Below, in pieces: positions 7,862-15,245 of a stretch of DNA of 33,308 nt. Position 1 is the stretch's first letter; every line of letters begins with the position of its first letter. Below the pieces are notes generated by a model. That model was not told the origin of the DNA, did not search any database, and saw only the letters and a program-made list of their open reading frames with translations. The translations under genes were made by a program, and so were the position numbers. The stretch is from Solimonas aquatica (GTDB lineage: Bacteria; Pseudomonadota; Gammaproteobacteria; Nevskiales; Nevskiaceae): NCBI RefSeq assembly GCF_900111015.1, contig NZ_FOFS01000004.1, forward strand, positions 301,449 to 334,756. The letters are read 5' to 3'.

Positions 7862-10045
7862 ATGAACACGATCAAACTCTCTACCGTGCTGTGCCTGAGC
7901 CTGCTGCCGCTGTCGGCGGCGCTGGCCCATGTGACCCCGCCGTCCGCCGCATCGGCGCTGCAGCGCATCGACCAGCTGCCGCTGCGCTTCGAGCCGGGCG
8001 CGGACGCGCAGGCGGCGCGTTACGCGGCCTTCGGCACCGCTTATGCGCTGGAGCTGCAGGCCACCACGGCCACGCTCAAGCTCCGTCGCGACGGTGCGCC
8101 GCTGACCGTCCGCAGCCAGCTGCTGGGCGCCTCCGCCGCCGCCAGGCTGCAGCCTGAAGCGCCGCTGCCGGGCAAGAGCCATTACTTCACCGGCAGCCAG
8201 CCTTCGCAGTGGCGCCGCGAGGTGCCGCAGTACGCGCGGGTGCGGGCGCAGAACGTGTATCCCGGCATCGATCTGGTGTACTACGGCAATGGCCGCGAGC
8301 TGGAGTACGACTTCGTGCTGGCGCCCCAGGCCGATGCCAGCCGCATCGCGCTGGGCTACAGCGGCACGCAACGCCTGAGCCTGGATGCCGAGGGCAATCT
8401 GCTGCTGCACACCGCGCAGGGCACGATCACGCAGCATCGCCCGCTGGCGTATCAAACCGTCAACGGTGAGCGCCGCATCGTCGCCAGCCGTTACCAGCTC
8501 AGCAAGGCGGCGCCGCAGCGCGTGCGCATTGCGCTGGGCGCCTACGACCGCAGCCTGCCGCTGACCATCGATCCGGTGCTGAGCTATTCCAGCTATCTGG
8601 GCAATAACGCCGGGGCCAGCGCCGTGGTCGTGGATACCGCCGGCAACATCTACATCGCCGGTTCCACTTCCAGCGACTTCCCCACCAGCAGCGGCGCGGC
8701 GCAGACCAGCAGCGGCGGCGGCGTGCAGAACGCGTTCATCGCCAAGCTCAATCCCAGCGGCACCGCCCTGCTCTACGCCACTTATGTCGGCGGCAGCGGT
8801 TACGCGCTGGCCAAGGGCCTGGCGGTGGACAGCAGCGGCAACGCGTATCTGGCCGGTCTGGTCAACGGCAACTTCCCCACCACCGAGGGCGCGCTGCAGA
8901 CCCGCTATGCCGGCGGCACTTCGGACGGCTTCGTCACCAAGCTCAGTGCCGACGGCAGCGCGCTGGTTTACTCCACCTATCTGGGCGGTACACGCAGCGG
9001 CATCGGCGCCATTGCCGTGGACAGCAGCGGCACGGCGTATCTGGCCGGCACGGTCGCCGAGGGCGGCAGCCTCGCGGTGAGCAAGAATGCCGCGCAGAGC
9101 GCCTACGGCGGCGGCAGCAGCGATGCCTTCGTCGCCACGCTCAATGCCGCCGGTTCGGCGCTGAGCTACGCCAGCTATCTGGGCGGTGCGGGCGAGGACT
9201 ATGCGGTGGGCATCGGCCTGGACGCGGGCGATGTCTATATCGCCGGCAACACCACGGGCAGCTTCCCCGCCAGCAGCGGCGCGGCGCAGACCGCGTTCGG
9301 CGGCGGCGAGCAGGACGCCTTCGTCGCGGAATTCGATCCGGCCGCCGGCAATCTGGTCTATGCCTCTTATATGGGCGGCAGCGGTTATGACGGCGCCACC
9401 ACGCTGGCGGTGGACAGCGGCGGCAATGCCGTGCTCGGCGGTTACACCACCGGCAGCCTGCCGGTGAAGAACGCCTACCAGAGCAGCTTCGGCGGTGGCG
9501 ATACCGATGGCTTCGTCGCCAAGCTGGCGCTGGGCGGCGGCAGCCTGGTGTTCGCCAGCTATCTGGGCGGCTCGGGCTCGGATCAGATCAATGCCCTGGC
9601 GCTGGACAGCAGCAATCGCGTGTATGTGGCCGGCGACACCACCGGCAACTTCCCGCTCAAGGTGGCCACGCAATCCACTTACGGCGGCGGCAGCGATGAT
9701 GCTTTCGTCGCGGTGTTCGCTGCCGCCGGCAACTCGCTGCTGTTCTCCAGCTATCTGGGCGGCAGCGCCGACGACACCGCCGAGGCGCTGGCGGTGGATG
9801 CCAACAGCGGCGTGTACGTGGTGGGCTCCACCACCGGCGGTTTTCCCACCACCGAGGGTGCGTACCAGACCAGCCTGAACGGCGCCAAGGCAGCCTTCGC
9901 CGTGAAGATCGCCTCGGCCACCGACGGCAGCAGCACGGATTCCAAGGGCACCTCGGGTGGCGGCGGTGGCGGCGGCCCGATGGCGCCGGGTCTGCTGCTG
10001 GGCCTGGCGGCGCTGGCCTTTGGCCGCCGCTGGCGGCGCGGCTGA
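7862..10045 (+). CDS. Secreted SBBP-repeat beta-propeller protein with GlyGly-CTERM-like tail
   Basis: A 727-aa exported protein. The start at 7862 follows GGAAGGA and gives a clean signal peptide (MNTIKLSTVLCLSLLPLSAALA). Residues about 25-240 match the domain usually found before SBBP repeats (NVYPGIDLVYYGNGRELEYDFVL, ending TIDPVLSYSSYLG). At least seven SBBP repeats of 55-60 residues follow, each with YLGG, AVDSSGNAYLAG and FP(T/A)S/TxGAxQ-type signatures, predicting a propeller. The C-terminus is a Gly-rich run, a hydrophobic helix (APGLLLGLAALAFG) and RRWRRG, the layout of GlyGly-CTERM sorting tags that are cut by rhombosortase. It is therefore probably displayed or released at the cell surface. 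Its ligand is unknown. Confidence 0.82.
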   Translation: MNTIKLSTVLCLSLLPLSAALAHVTPPSAASALQRIDQLPLRFEPGADAQAARYAAFGTAYALELQATTATLKLRRDGAPLTVRSQLLGASAAARLQPEAPLPGKSHYFTGSQPSQWRREVPQYARVRAQNVYPGIDLVYYGNGRELEYDFVLAPQADASRIALGYSGTQRLSLDAEGNLLLHTAQGTITQHRPLAYQTVNGERRIVASRYQLSKAAPQRVRIALGAYDRSLPLTIDPVLSYSSYLGNNAGASAVVVDTAGNIYIAGSTSSDFPTSSGAAQTSSGGGVQNAFIAKLNPSGTALLYATYVGGSGYALAKGLAVDSSGNAYLAGLVNGNFPTTEGALQTRYAGGTSDGFVTKLSADGSALVYSTYLGGTRSGIGAIAVDSSGTAYLAGTVAEGGSLAVSKNAAQSAYGGGSSDAFVATLNAAGSALSYASYLGGAGEDYAVGIGLDAGDVYIAGNTTGSFPASSGAAQTAFGGGEQDAFVAEFDPAAGNLVYASYMGGSGYDGATTLAVDSGGNAVLGGYTTGSLPVKNAYQSSFGGGDTDGFVAKLALGGGSLVFASYLGGSGSDQINALALDSSNRVYVAGDTTGNFPLKVATQSTYGGGSDDAFVAVFAAAGNSLLFSSYLGGSADDTAEALAVDANSGVYVVGSTTGGFPTTEGAYQTSLNGAKAAFAVKIASATDGSSTDSKGTSGGGGGGGPMAPGLLLGLAALAFGRRWRRG

Positions 10046-10069
10046 GCCCTACGCGGTTTTGCCTTGCAC

Positions 10070-10098
10070 CGTGCCGGCCTGCGCCGGCACGATTGTTT
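10070..10098 (+). terminator. Intrinsic terminator after the SBBP gene
   Basis: CGTGCCGGC and GCCGGCACG form a perfect 9-bp stem with a CTGC loop, followed by ATTGTTT. It lies 24 bases after the stop codon and before the glycosyltransferase gene, so the latter may have its own promoter or depend on read-through. Confidence 0.7.
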
Positions 10099-10129
10099 CG
10101 AGACCCCGCTGACGATTCCGCCATCGCCG

Positions 10130-11233
10130 ATGAGCCGCAAGACCGTTTGCCTGAACATGATCGTGAAGAACGAGGCGCACGTGATCCGGCGCTGCCTCGA
10201 ATCCGTGCTGCCGCTGATCGACAGCTGGCTGATCGTCGACACCGGCTCCAGCGACGGCACGCAGGCCCTCATCCGCGAGTATCTGAAGGATCTGCCGGGC
10301 GAGCTGGTGGAGCGCCCCTGGGTGGACTTCGCGCACAACCGCAGCGAGGCCATCGAGCTGGCGCGCGCACGCGCCGACTATCTGCTGTTCATCGATGCCG
10401 ATGACTGCTTCCAGCTGGATGCGGGTTTCCGGATGCCGGTGCTGGACGCGCAGGCCTACGAAATCCAGATCGACTACGCCAGCATCAGTTACCGGCGCGT
10501 GGCCATGGTCAGCACCGCGCTGCCCTGGCGCTGGGAAGGCGTGATTCACGAATACCTGGAATGCGGGCAGCCCTGTACCCGTGCGCTGCTGCCGGGCGTG
10601 CGCATGAAGATCGTCGGCGGCGGCGGCCGCAGCCTGCAGGGCGCCGAGGAAAAATACCGCCGCGATGCCGAGGTGCTGGAGCGCGCCCTGCAGCGCGAGC
10701 CGGATCATCCGCGCTACACCTTCTATCTGGCGCAGAGCTATCGCGACTGCGGCGAGCTGGAGAAGAGCCTGAGCGTGTACCGGCGCCGCGCGCAGCTGGG
10801 CGGCTTTGCCGAGGAAGCCTTCTGCGCCCTGCTGGAAGCGGCGCGCCTGTGCCGCCGGCTGGGCCGCAGCAGCCGTGAAATCAGCGAAGCCTATCTGCAG
10901 GCTTACGATTACCGCCCCACGCGCGCCGAGTCCCTGGGCGAGCTGGCGGAGTACCACCGTCTGAACGGACCCCGCTGGCCGCTGGCGCAGCTCTACGCCA
11001 GAGCCGCCATCGCCATCGCGCAGCCCGATGATGTGCTGTTCGTGAGCGTGGAGTGGTACCAGTGGCGTGCGCTGGATGAATACGCCATCGCCAGCTACTG
11101 GATGGGCGACTACGAGGCCTGCCGTCAGAGCTGCGAATCCCTGCTCGGCGGCGGTCTGCTACCCGCCGCCCATCGCGAGCGGGTGCAGAAGAATCTGGGC
11201 TTTGCGCTGGACAAGCTCGCCGGACGGACCTAA
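10130..11233 (+). CDS. Family-2 glycosyltransferase with C-terminal helical (TPR-like) repeats
   Basis: A 367-aa protein. I chose the start at 10130 because MSRKTVCLNMIVKNEAHVIR is the usual N-terminus of this group; the longer frame from 10064 overlaps the preceding terminator. GT2 landmarks are visible: MIVKNE, VDTGSSDGT in the nucleotide-binding segment and LLFIDADDCF, whose DADD is the metal-binding DXD motif, at about residue 88. The C-terminal ~150 residues are helical and TPR-like (ALQREPDHPRYTFYLAQSYR, then SVYRRRAQLGGFAEEAFCAL). Such enzymes transfer sugars to glycans or proteins in the cytoplasm. With the GT41 protein at 1086 and the repeat surface proteins nearby it may act in surface glycosylation, but that is inference. 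Confidence 0.85.
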   Translation: MSRKTVCLNMIVKNEAHVIRRCLESVLPLIDSWLIVDTGSSDGTQALIREYLKDLPGELVERPWVDFAHNRSEAIELARARADYLLFIDADDCFQLDAGFRMPVLDAQAYEIQIDYASISYRRVAMVSTALPWRWEGVIHEYLECGQPCTRALLPGVRMKIVGGGGRSLQGAEEKYRRDAEVLERALQREPDHPRYTFYLAQSYRDCGELEKSLSVYRRRAQLGGFAEEAFCALLEAARLCRRLGRSSREISEAYLQAYDYRPTRAESLGELAEYHRLNGPRWPLAQLYARAAIAIAQPDDVLFVSVEWYQWRALDEYAIASYWMGDYEACRQSCESLLGGGLLPAAHRERVQKNLGFALDKLAGRT

Positions 11234-11240
11234 CAGCTTG

Positions 11241-11356
11241 CTGAAAAACGCCATCCTTGGCGTTTTTCAGGTCGCTACGGAAAAACGTGGTTTTCCTGCG
11301 CTCCCGGTAATCAAGCGCTTACGCGCTTGATTACCGTTGGCACCTCCATGTGCCAA
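11241..11356. repeat. Three tandem hairpins between convergent genes
   Basis: Three perfect inverted repeats follow one another. The first has 13-bp arms CTGAAAAACGCCA/TGGCGTTTTTCAG (11241-11270). The second has 14-bp arms CGGTAATCAAGCGC/GCGCTTGATTACCG (11305-11336). The third has 7-bp arms TTGGCAC/GTGCCAA (11337-11356). The first stem, with its T/A-rich ends, probably serves as a bidirectional terminator for the glycosyltransferase (plus) and glutathione peroxidase (minus) genes. The other two exceed what termination needs and could be part of a small dispersed element. Confidence 0.65.
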
Positions 11357-11405
11357 GCACAGCATGCCGAAAACTCCGTTTTTTAAGCACGCGGCTAGGC
11401 GCCGC

Positions 11406-11957
11406 TCAGCCCTTGGCCAGCTCAGCCTCGATGGCCTGCACCAGCAGCGGCTCATCCGGCGCGGTGTCCGGCGCGAAGCGGCCCACCACCGCGCCGCTGC
11501 GGCTGATCAGGAACTTCTCGAAATTCCACAGCACATCGCTGGGGTTTTCCTGCTTGATGCCATAGCCGGCGAGCTTTTCACGGAAATCGCTGCCCGGCTT
11601 GTACTGCGCCTGCGGCTGCGCCGTGATCAGCTGCTGGTAGAGCGGATGGCGTGAGCCCGTCTTCACCGAAAGCTTGGCGAACAGCGGGAACTGCACCTTG
11701 AACCTGGTATCGCAGAAGCGCTTGATCTCTTCATGCGTGCCCGGCTCCTGCGCGCCGAAGTCATTGCAGGGAAAGCCCAGCACTTCCAGACCCTGGCCGC
11801 GATATTTCTCGTAGGCCGCTTCCAGGCCGGCGTACTGCGGCGTGAGGCCGCAGGCCGAGGCCACGTTCACGATCAGCAGCACCTTGCCGCGATACGCCGC
11901 GAGCGTGGCGGCAGCACCGTCGATGGTCTGCAGGGGAATGTCATATAGCGCGGTCAT
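11406..11957 (-). CDS. btuE: Glutathione peroxidase-family thiol peroxidase (BtuE-like)
   Basis: This 183-aa protein reduces hydrogen peroxide and organic hydroperoxides using thioredoxin or glutathione. Family motifs are complete: NVASACGLTPQY with the catalytic Cys36 (Cys in place of selenocysteine), GFPCNDFGAQEPG with the resolving-type Cys64 and catalytic Gln70, and WNFEKFLI with the active-site Trp and Asn. Its length is normal for bacterial BtuE/GPx. A GGGAG ribosome site precedes the ATG. It is transcribed after the 12017-12957 minus-strand pair and may share their transcript, separated by 59 bases. The gene symbol is by family resemblance. Confidence 0.93.
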   Translation of the reverse strand: MTALYDIPLQTIDGAAATLAAYRGKVLLIVNVASACGLTPQYAGLEAAYEKYRGQGLEVLGFPCNDFGAQEPGTHEEIKRFCDTRFKVQFPLFAKLSVKTGSRHPLYQQLITAQPQAQYKPGSDFREKLAGYGIKQENPSDVLWNFEKFLISRSGAVVGRFAPDTAPDEPLLVQAIEAELAKG

Positions 11958-12016
11958 GGTGCATCGCTCCCGGAAATATTGTGGCCTGCTGATCCGCAGT
12001 GTAGCGACTGCATTCT

Positions 12017-12514
12017 TCAGTGCGCGTCCAGCACGCCGCTGGCGGCGAGCTGACGGATGCGGAACACGGTGTCCTCGTCGGCATGGCGGTAAGCGCTGCG
12101 CACCATATCGCCCAGCGGATTGTCGGCGCGATGATCCTGCGACTGCGCCTCGTAACTGAAGCGCACGAACAGACGCTGCGGCGCGGGTTCTTCGATGCGC
12201 ATGACCAGTTCAAAGCGATTGCCCGATTCGGAATCCTGCACCTCGTAGCGCACCGCCTCGTCGCCTTCAAAGTGCACGATGTCGCGCACCTCATAGCTGC
12301 CGAAACGCAGGCTGCGGCGCAGCTGGCCGTTTTCCAGGTTCTCGATCAGCGCTTCGTCCAGCCAGGGAATGAACAGCTTGGGCGCCTGCGCACGCAGCCA
12401 CAGGCCGCGCCAGAGCTGTTCGCGACTCAAGGCTTCGATGCGCACGTCGGCGGGATCATTGATCTGCACCAGATGCTCGAAGCGCAGGGCCTGTGCCTCG
12501 GCCGCCGCGCTCAC
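12017..12514 (-). CDS. SRPBCC/AtaL-like (DUF1857) domain protein
   Basis: A 165-aa protein with the DUF1857 pattern: an N-terminal FEHLVQINDP, then LSREQLWRGLWLRAQAP, and beta-strands ending in a long helix. The SRPBCC fold makes a hydrophobic cavity for small ligands, but the ligand is unknown for this group. It overlaps the stop of the upstream CoA-binding gene by 4 bases (ATGA arrangement), so the two are translationally coupled. No catalytic residues can be assigned. Confidence 0.8.
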   Translation of the reverse strand: MSAAAEAQALRFEHLVQINDPADVRIEALSREQLWRGLWLRAQAPKLFIPWLDEALIENLENGQLRRSLRFGSYEVRDIVHFEGDEAVRYEVQDSESGNRFELVMRIEEPAPQRLFVRFSYEAQSQDHRADNPLGDMVRSAYRHADEDTVFRIRQLAASGVLDAH

Positions 12515-12957
12515 GTCATGGCCCCCAGCAGGCGGCGATGCTCCACCATCAGGCAGCGGTCCTGCACCACATCGATGCCGGCCGCGCGCAGGCGCGCCGC
12601 GAAATCATCGTCGCGGATTCCCAGCTGCAGCCACACCGCCCGCGGCCGCTTGGCGAGAATATCGTCCAGGTGCCCGGCCAGATCCTGCGGGCGACGGAAG
12701 ACGTCGAGCAGATCGATCTCGCCGGGAATGTCCACCAGCCGCCGGTACACCGGCTCGCCGAGTATGCGCGTGACCTCCGGGTAGTAGACCGGCACCGGCA
12801 CCAGCTGGAGTCCGGCCTGCTGCAGATAGCGGGGCACGTAAAATGCCGGCTGCGCCGCCTGGCCTTCGGTCTTGATCCCCAGCACCGCGACGCGATGCAC
12901 GCCGCGCAGCAGCGTGCGCAAATCGGCGTCCTGGGCCGGGTCCGGCGTGTCGCTCAT
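12511..12957 (-). CDS. CoA-binding (YccU-type) Rossmann protein
   Basis: A 148-aa protein of the CoA_binding_2 family. The HRVAVLGIKTE segment begins the Rossmann fold, VPRYLQQAGLQLVPVPVYYPEV and GEPVYRRLVDIPGEIDLLDVFRR follow, and the end carries AVWLQLGIRDDDFAARLRAAGIDVVQDRCLMVEH, with the Cys and Glu-His typical of the family. The protein binds CoA or nucleotide, but its physiological role is not settled. It is first in a minus-strand pair with the SRPBCC protein and divergent, across about 100 bases, from the small gene at 13059. Confidence 0.85.
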   Translation of the reverse strand: MSDTPDPAQDADLRTLLRGVHRVAVLGIKTEGQAAQPAFYVPRYLQQAGLQLVPVPVYYPEVTRILGEPVYRRLVDIPGEIDLLDVFRRPQDLAGHLDDILAKRPRAVWLQLGIRDDDFAARLRAAGIDVVQDRCLMVEHRRLLGAMT

Positions 12958-13058
12958 GGTTTCTCCTCTTTACCGTGAACGCATCCTGCCGTCGGGCGCG
13001 ACTGCGATGCAAGCCAGGGCGCGCTATGCTCGCCAACAACAGTCTGTGGAGAGCGCCG

Positions 13059-13289
13059 ATGAGCGAAGAGAAATGCCCGTTCGATTTCAACTTCAACCCC
13101 GCCAGCTTCAAGGTCGGCGATACCGTCAGCTATCGCGTGCCCAAGCTCGGCGACTGGCCTTTCGCCGCCACCATCAAGGCGGTGCACGAGGACCACATCG
13201 AGATCGTCGATCCCAGCCAGCCGGAGAAAGTGATGCGCGCCTCGCGCGTCAGCCGGCCGGTGGTGGCCGACGAAGACGCATTGAGCTGA
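13059..13289 (+). CDS. Small conserved-looking protein of unknown function
   Basis: A 76-aa protein starting MSEEKCPFDFNFNPASFKVGDTVSYRVPK. The start at 13059 is preceded by GGAGAG; the frame is open further upstream but that part is Arg/Cys-rich and unlike protein. The pattern KVGDTVSYRVPKLGDWPFAATIKAVHEDHIEIVDPS suggests a small five-stranded SH3- or Tudor-like barrel. It lies 9 bases before the AidB-like gene and is probably cotranscribed with it. I assign no function. Confidence 0.7.
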   Translation: MSEEKCPFDFNFNPASFKVGDTVSYRVPKLGDWPFAATIKAVHEDHIEIVDPSQPEKVMRASRVSRPVVADEDALS

Positions 13290-13298
13290 GGCAAGGTC

Positions 13299-14939
13299 AT
13301 GAGCTTCGCCGATCAATTCCGCACCCACGCCGTCGAAAACCAGGCGCCGCCGCTGGGCGAGTACAACGCTTTCGAAACCGACGCGTCGCTGTGCGAGGCC
13401 GTGGCCCGCGAGGGCGGCGGCTGGGCGCAGTCACATCTGCATGAATACGGCGCGGTGGCCGGTGGCGAGCTGATGGCGCTGGGCTACACCGCCAACGAGA
13501 ACAAGCCCAGGCTGAAAAGCTTCGACCGCTACGGCAACCGCATCGACGAAGTGGAGTTTCATCCCAGCTATCACCGCGTGATGCAGCTGGGCATGGCCTA
13601 CGGCGTGCACGCCTATGCCTGGCGTCATGCCGGCAAGCCCGGCGCGCATGTGGCCCGTGCGGCCCTGGCCTTTCTGCACAATCAGGCCGAAGCCGGCACG
13701 GCCTGCCCGCTGACCATGACGCATTCGGCGGCGGCGGCGCTGCAGCACGCACCGGCGCTGGCCGCGCAGTGGCAGCCGCGCATTCATTCCTATGAATACG
13801 ATCCGCGCGTGCTGCCGGCGGCGCAGAAGCGCGGCTGCACCATGGGCATGGGCATGACCGAAAAGCAGGGCGGCTCGGACGTGCGCAGCAACAGCACGCG
13901 CGCTTATGCGCTGGGCGACGGCAGCTACGAGCTGGTCGGTCACAAATGGTTTTTCTCGGCGCCGATGTGCGACGCCTGGCTGGTGCTCGCCAATACCGAT
14001 GCCGGCCTGAGCTGCTTTCTCACACCCAAGATTCTCGACGACGGCAGCCGCAATGCGATCCGCGTGCAGCGCCTGAAAGACAAGCTCGGCGACTGGAGCA
14101 ATGCCTCCAGCGAAGTCGAGTTCCTCGGCGCCTGGGCGCAGCCGGTGGGCGGTGATGGCCGCGGCGTGGCGACGATTCTGGAAATGGTGGCGCTCACGCG
14201 CCTGGACTGCTGCATCGGCTCGGCGAGCCTGATGCGTCAGGCCCTGGTGCAGGCGCTGCATCATGCGCGGCACCGCAAGGCTTTCGGCAAGCGGCTCATC
14301 GAGCAGCCGCTGATGCAGAACGTGCTCGCGGATCTGGCGCTGGAGAGCGAAGCGGCCACCGCACTCACCTTTCGCATCGCGCGGGCCGTGGATGCTTCCA
14401 GGCGCGATGCACAGGAAGCCGCGTTCGCGCGTCTGGCCACTGCCATCGGCAAGTACTGGATCTGCAAGCGCTGCCCGGGCTTCGTCAACGAGGCGCAGGA
14501 ATGTCTGGGCGGCGCCGGCTATGTGGAAGAAACCAATCTGCCGCGCCTCTACCGTCAGGCGCCGCTGAATTCGATCTGGGAAGGCAGCGGCAATATCCAG
14601 TGTCTGGATGTGCTGCGCGCACTGAACAAGGAAGAAGGCACGCGCGAGGCGCTGTTTGCCGAGCTGCAGTCGGTGCGCGGTGCGCATCGCGAACTGGACC
14701 GCGAAATCCTCCGGCTGCAGGCGGCGCTGGACGATCGTGCCACGCTGGAGCTGCGCTCGCGGCGCATCGTCGAACGCATGGCGCTGGCACTGCAGGCCGC
14801 GATACTGCTGCGCGCCGATAGCCCTTCCGCCGCGCTCTGGTGCGACAGCCGCCTCGGCGGCGAACATGGCCTGCAATACGGCACGCTACCCGCGGATGCC
14901 GCCTGCGCAACGCTGATCCAGCGTGCATTTTCCGTTTGA
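13299..14939 (+). CDS. aidB: AidB-like acyl-CoA dehydrogenase family flavoprotein
   Basis: A 546-aa protein, close to the usual 540 for AidB. It carries GMGMTEKQGGSDVRSN (flavin-binding stretch), HKWFFSAPMCDAWLVLA, the CIGSASLMRQALVQALHHARHRKAFGKRL helix and LNSIWEGSGNIQCLDVLRAL, the signature near the active-site Glu of acyl-CoA dehydrogenases. AidB proteins bind FAD and DNA and belong to the alkylation-response group; some members may instead be isovaleryl-CoA-type dehydrogenases, so the exact reaction is uncertain. It follows the 76-aa gene by 9 bases. A regulated promoter for the next operon starts about 40 bases after its stop. Confidence 0.88.
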   Translation: MSFADQFRTHAVENQAPPLGEYNAFETDASLCEAVAREGGGWAQSHLHEYGAVAGGELMALGYTANENKPRLKSFDRYGNRIDEVEFHPSYHRVMQLGMAYGVHAYAWRHAGKPGAHVARAALAFLHNQAEAGTACPLTMTHSAAAALQHAPALAAQWQPRIHSYEYDPRVLPAAQKRGCTMGMGMTEKQGGSDVRSNSTRAYALGDGSYELVGHKWFFSAPMCDAWLVLANTDAGLSCFLTPKILDDGSRNAIRVQRLKDKLGDWSNASSEVEFLGAWAQPVGGDGRGVATILEMVALTRLDCCIGSASLMRQALVQALHHARHRKAFGKRLIEQPLMQNVLADLALESEAATALTFRIARAVDASRRDAQEAAFARLATAIGKYWICKRCPGFVNEAQECLGGAGYVEETNLPRLYRQAPLNSIWEGSGNIQCLDVLRALNKEEGTREALFAELQSVRGAHRELDREILRLQAALDDRATLELRSRRIVERMALALQAAILLRADSPSAALWCDSRLGGEHGLQYGTLPADAACATLIQRAFSV

Positions 14940-14977
14940 ACCCGCCTGTTCGCCGCCCTGGCACTGCGGCACTCAAA

Positions 14978-15021
14978 CTACCCGTTAGTGTAGTGCCTGC
15001 CCGCAATAGGCCTCCTAGACT
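14978..15021 (+). promoter_or_regulatory. Activator palindrome plus -10 element for the uptake operon
   Basis: The imperfect palindrome CTACCCGTTAGTGTAG (14978-14993) is followed after exactly 22 nt by TAGACT (15016-15021), a -10-like hexamer. The palindrome centre would fall near -42, overlapping where a -35 should be, as for class II activator sites. The same arrangement and spacing recur at 22177-22220. A small hairpin TTGCGC/GCGCAA (15035-15052) would form near the transcript's 5' end. Confidence 0.7.
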
Positions 15022-15110
15022 GCTACTCAAGCGATTGCGCCCAGAAGCGCAACGAACTTGAACCAGCCGCTGCCATCTCGATGGCCAGGCGCCCGGTCTT
15101 GAATTATTAA

Positions 15111-15236
15111 ATGAGGAGGCAGCTTTGTACCCAAGGCACGCTGATCGCGTGTGGCCGAGCGTTGGGCTTGGCGCGCGCTTTGTTCCGCAATCGTCGCGAC
15201 GCCGCGCGCGCTGCGATTCCGCTCCCTTTCGCCTGA
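15111..15236 (+). CDS. Possible leader ORF ahead of the MMPL transporter
   Basis: ATG at 15111 opens a 41-codon frame ending at TGA 15236, 9 bases before the transporter start. A strong GAGGAGG sits at 15114-15120; it is too close for this ATG but well placed for an alternative TTG start at 15125, whose 38-codon frame ends at TAA 15241. The transporter's own ATG has no clear ribosome site, so translation through a leader could drive it. Which frame is used, or whether either is, cannot be told. Confidence 0.3.
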   Translation: MRRQLCTQGTLIACGRALGLARALFRNRRDAARAAIPLPFA

Positions 15237-15245
15237 GCTAATCGC

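Noticed and set aside
7607-9673. 688-codon minus-strand open frame over the SBBP gene
   Set aside because: Its repetitive Ala/Gly/Ile pattern simply mirrors the SBBP repeats; it has no motif and no ribosome site.
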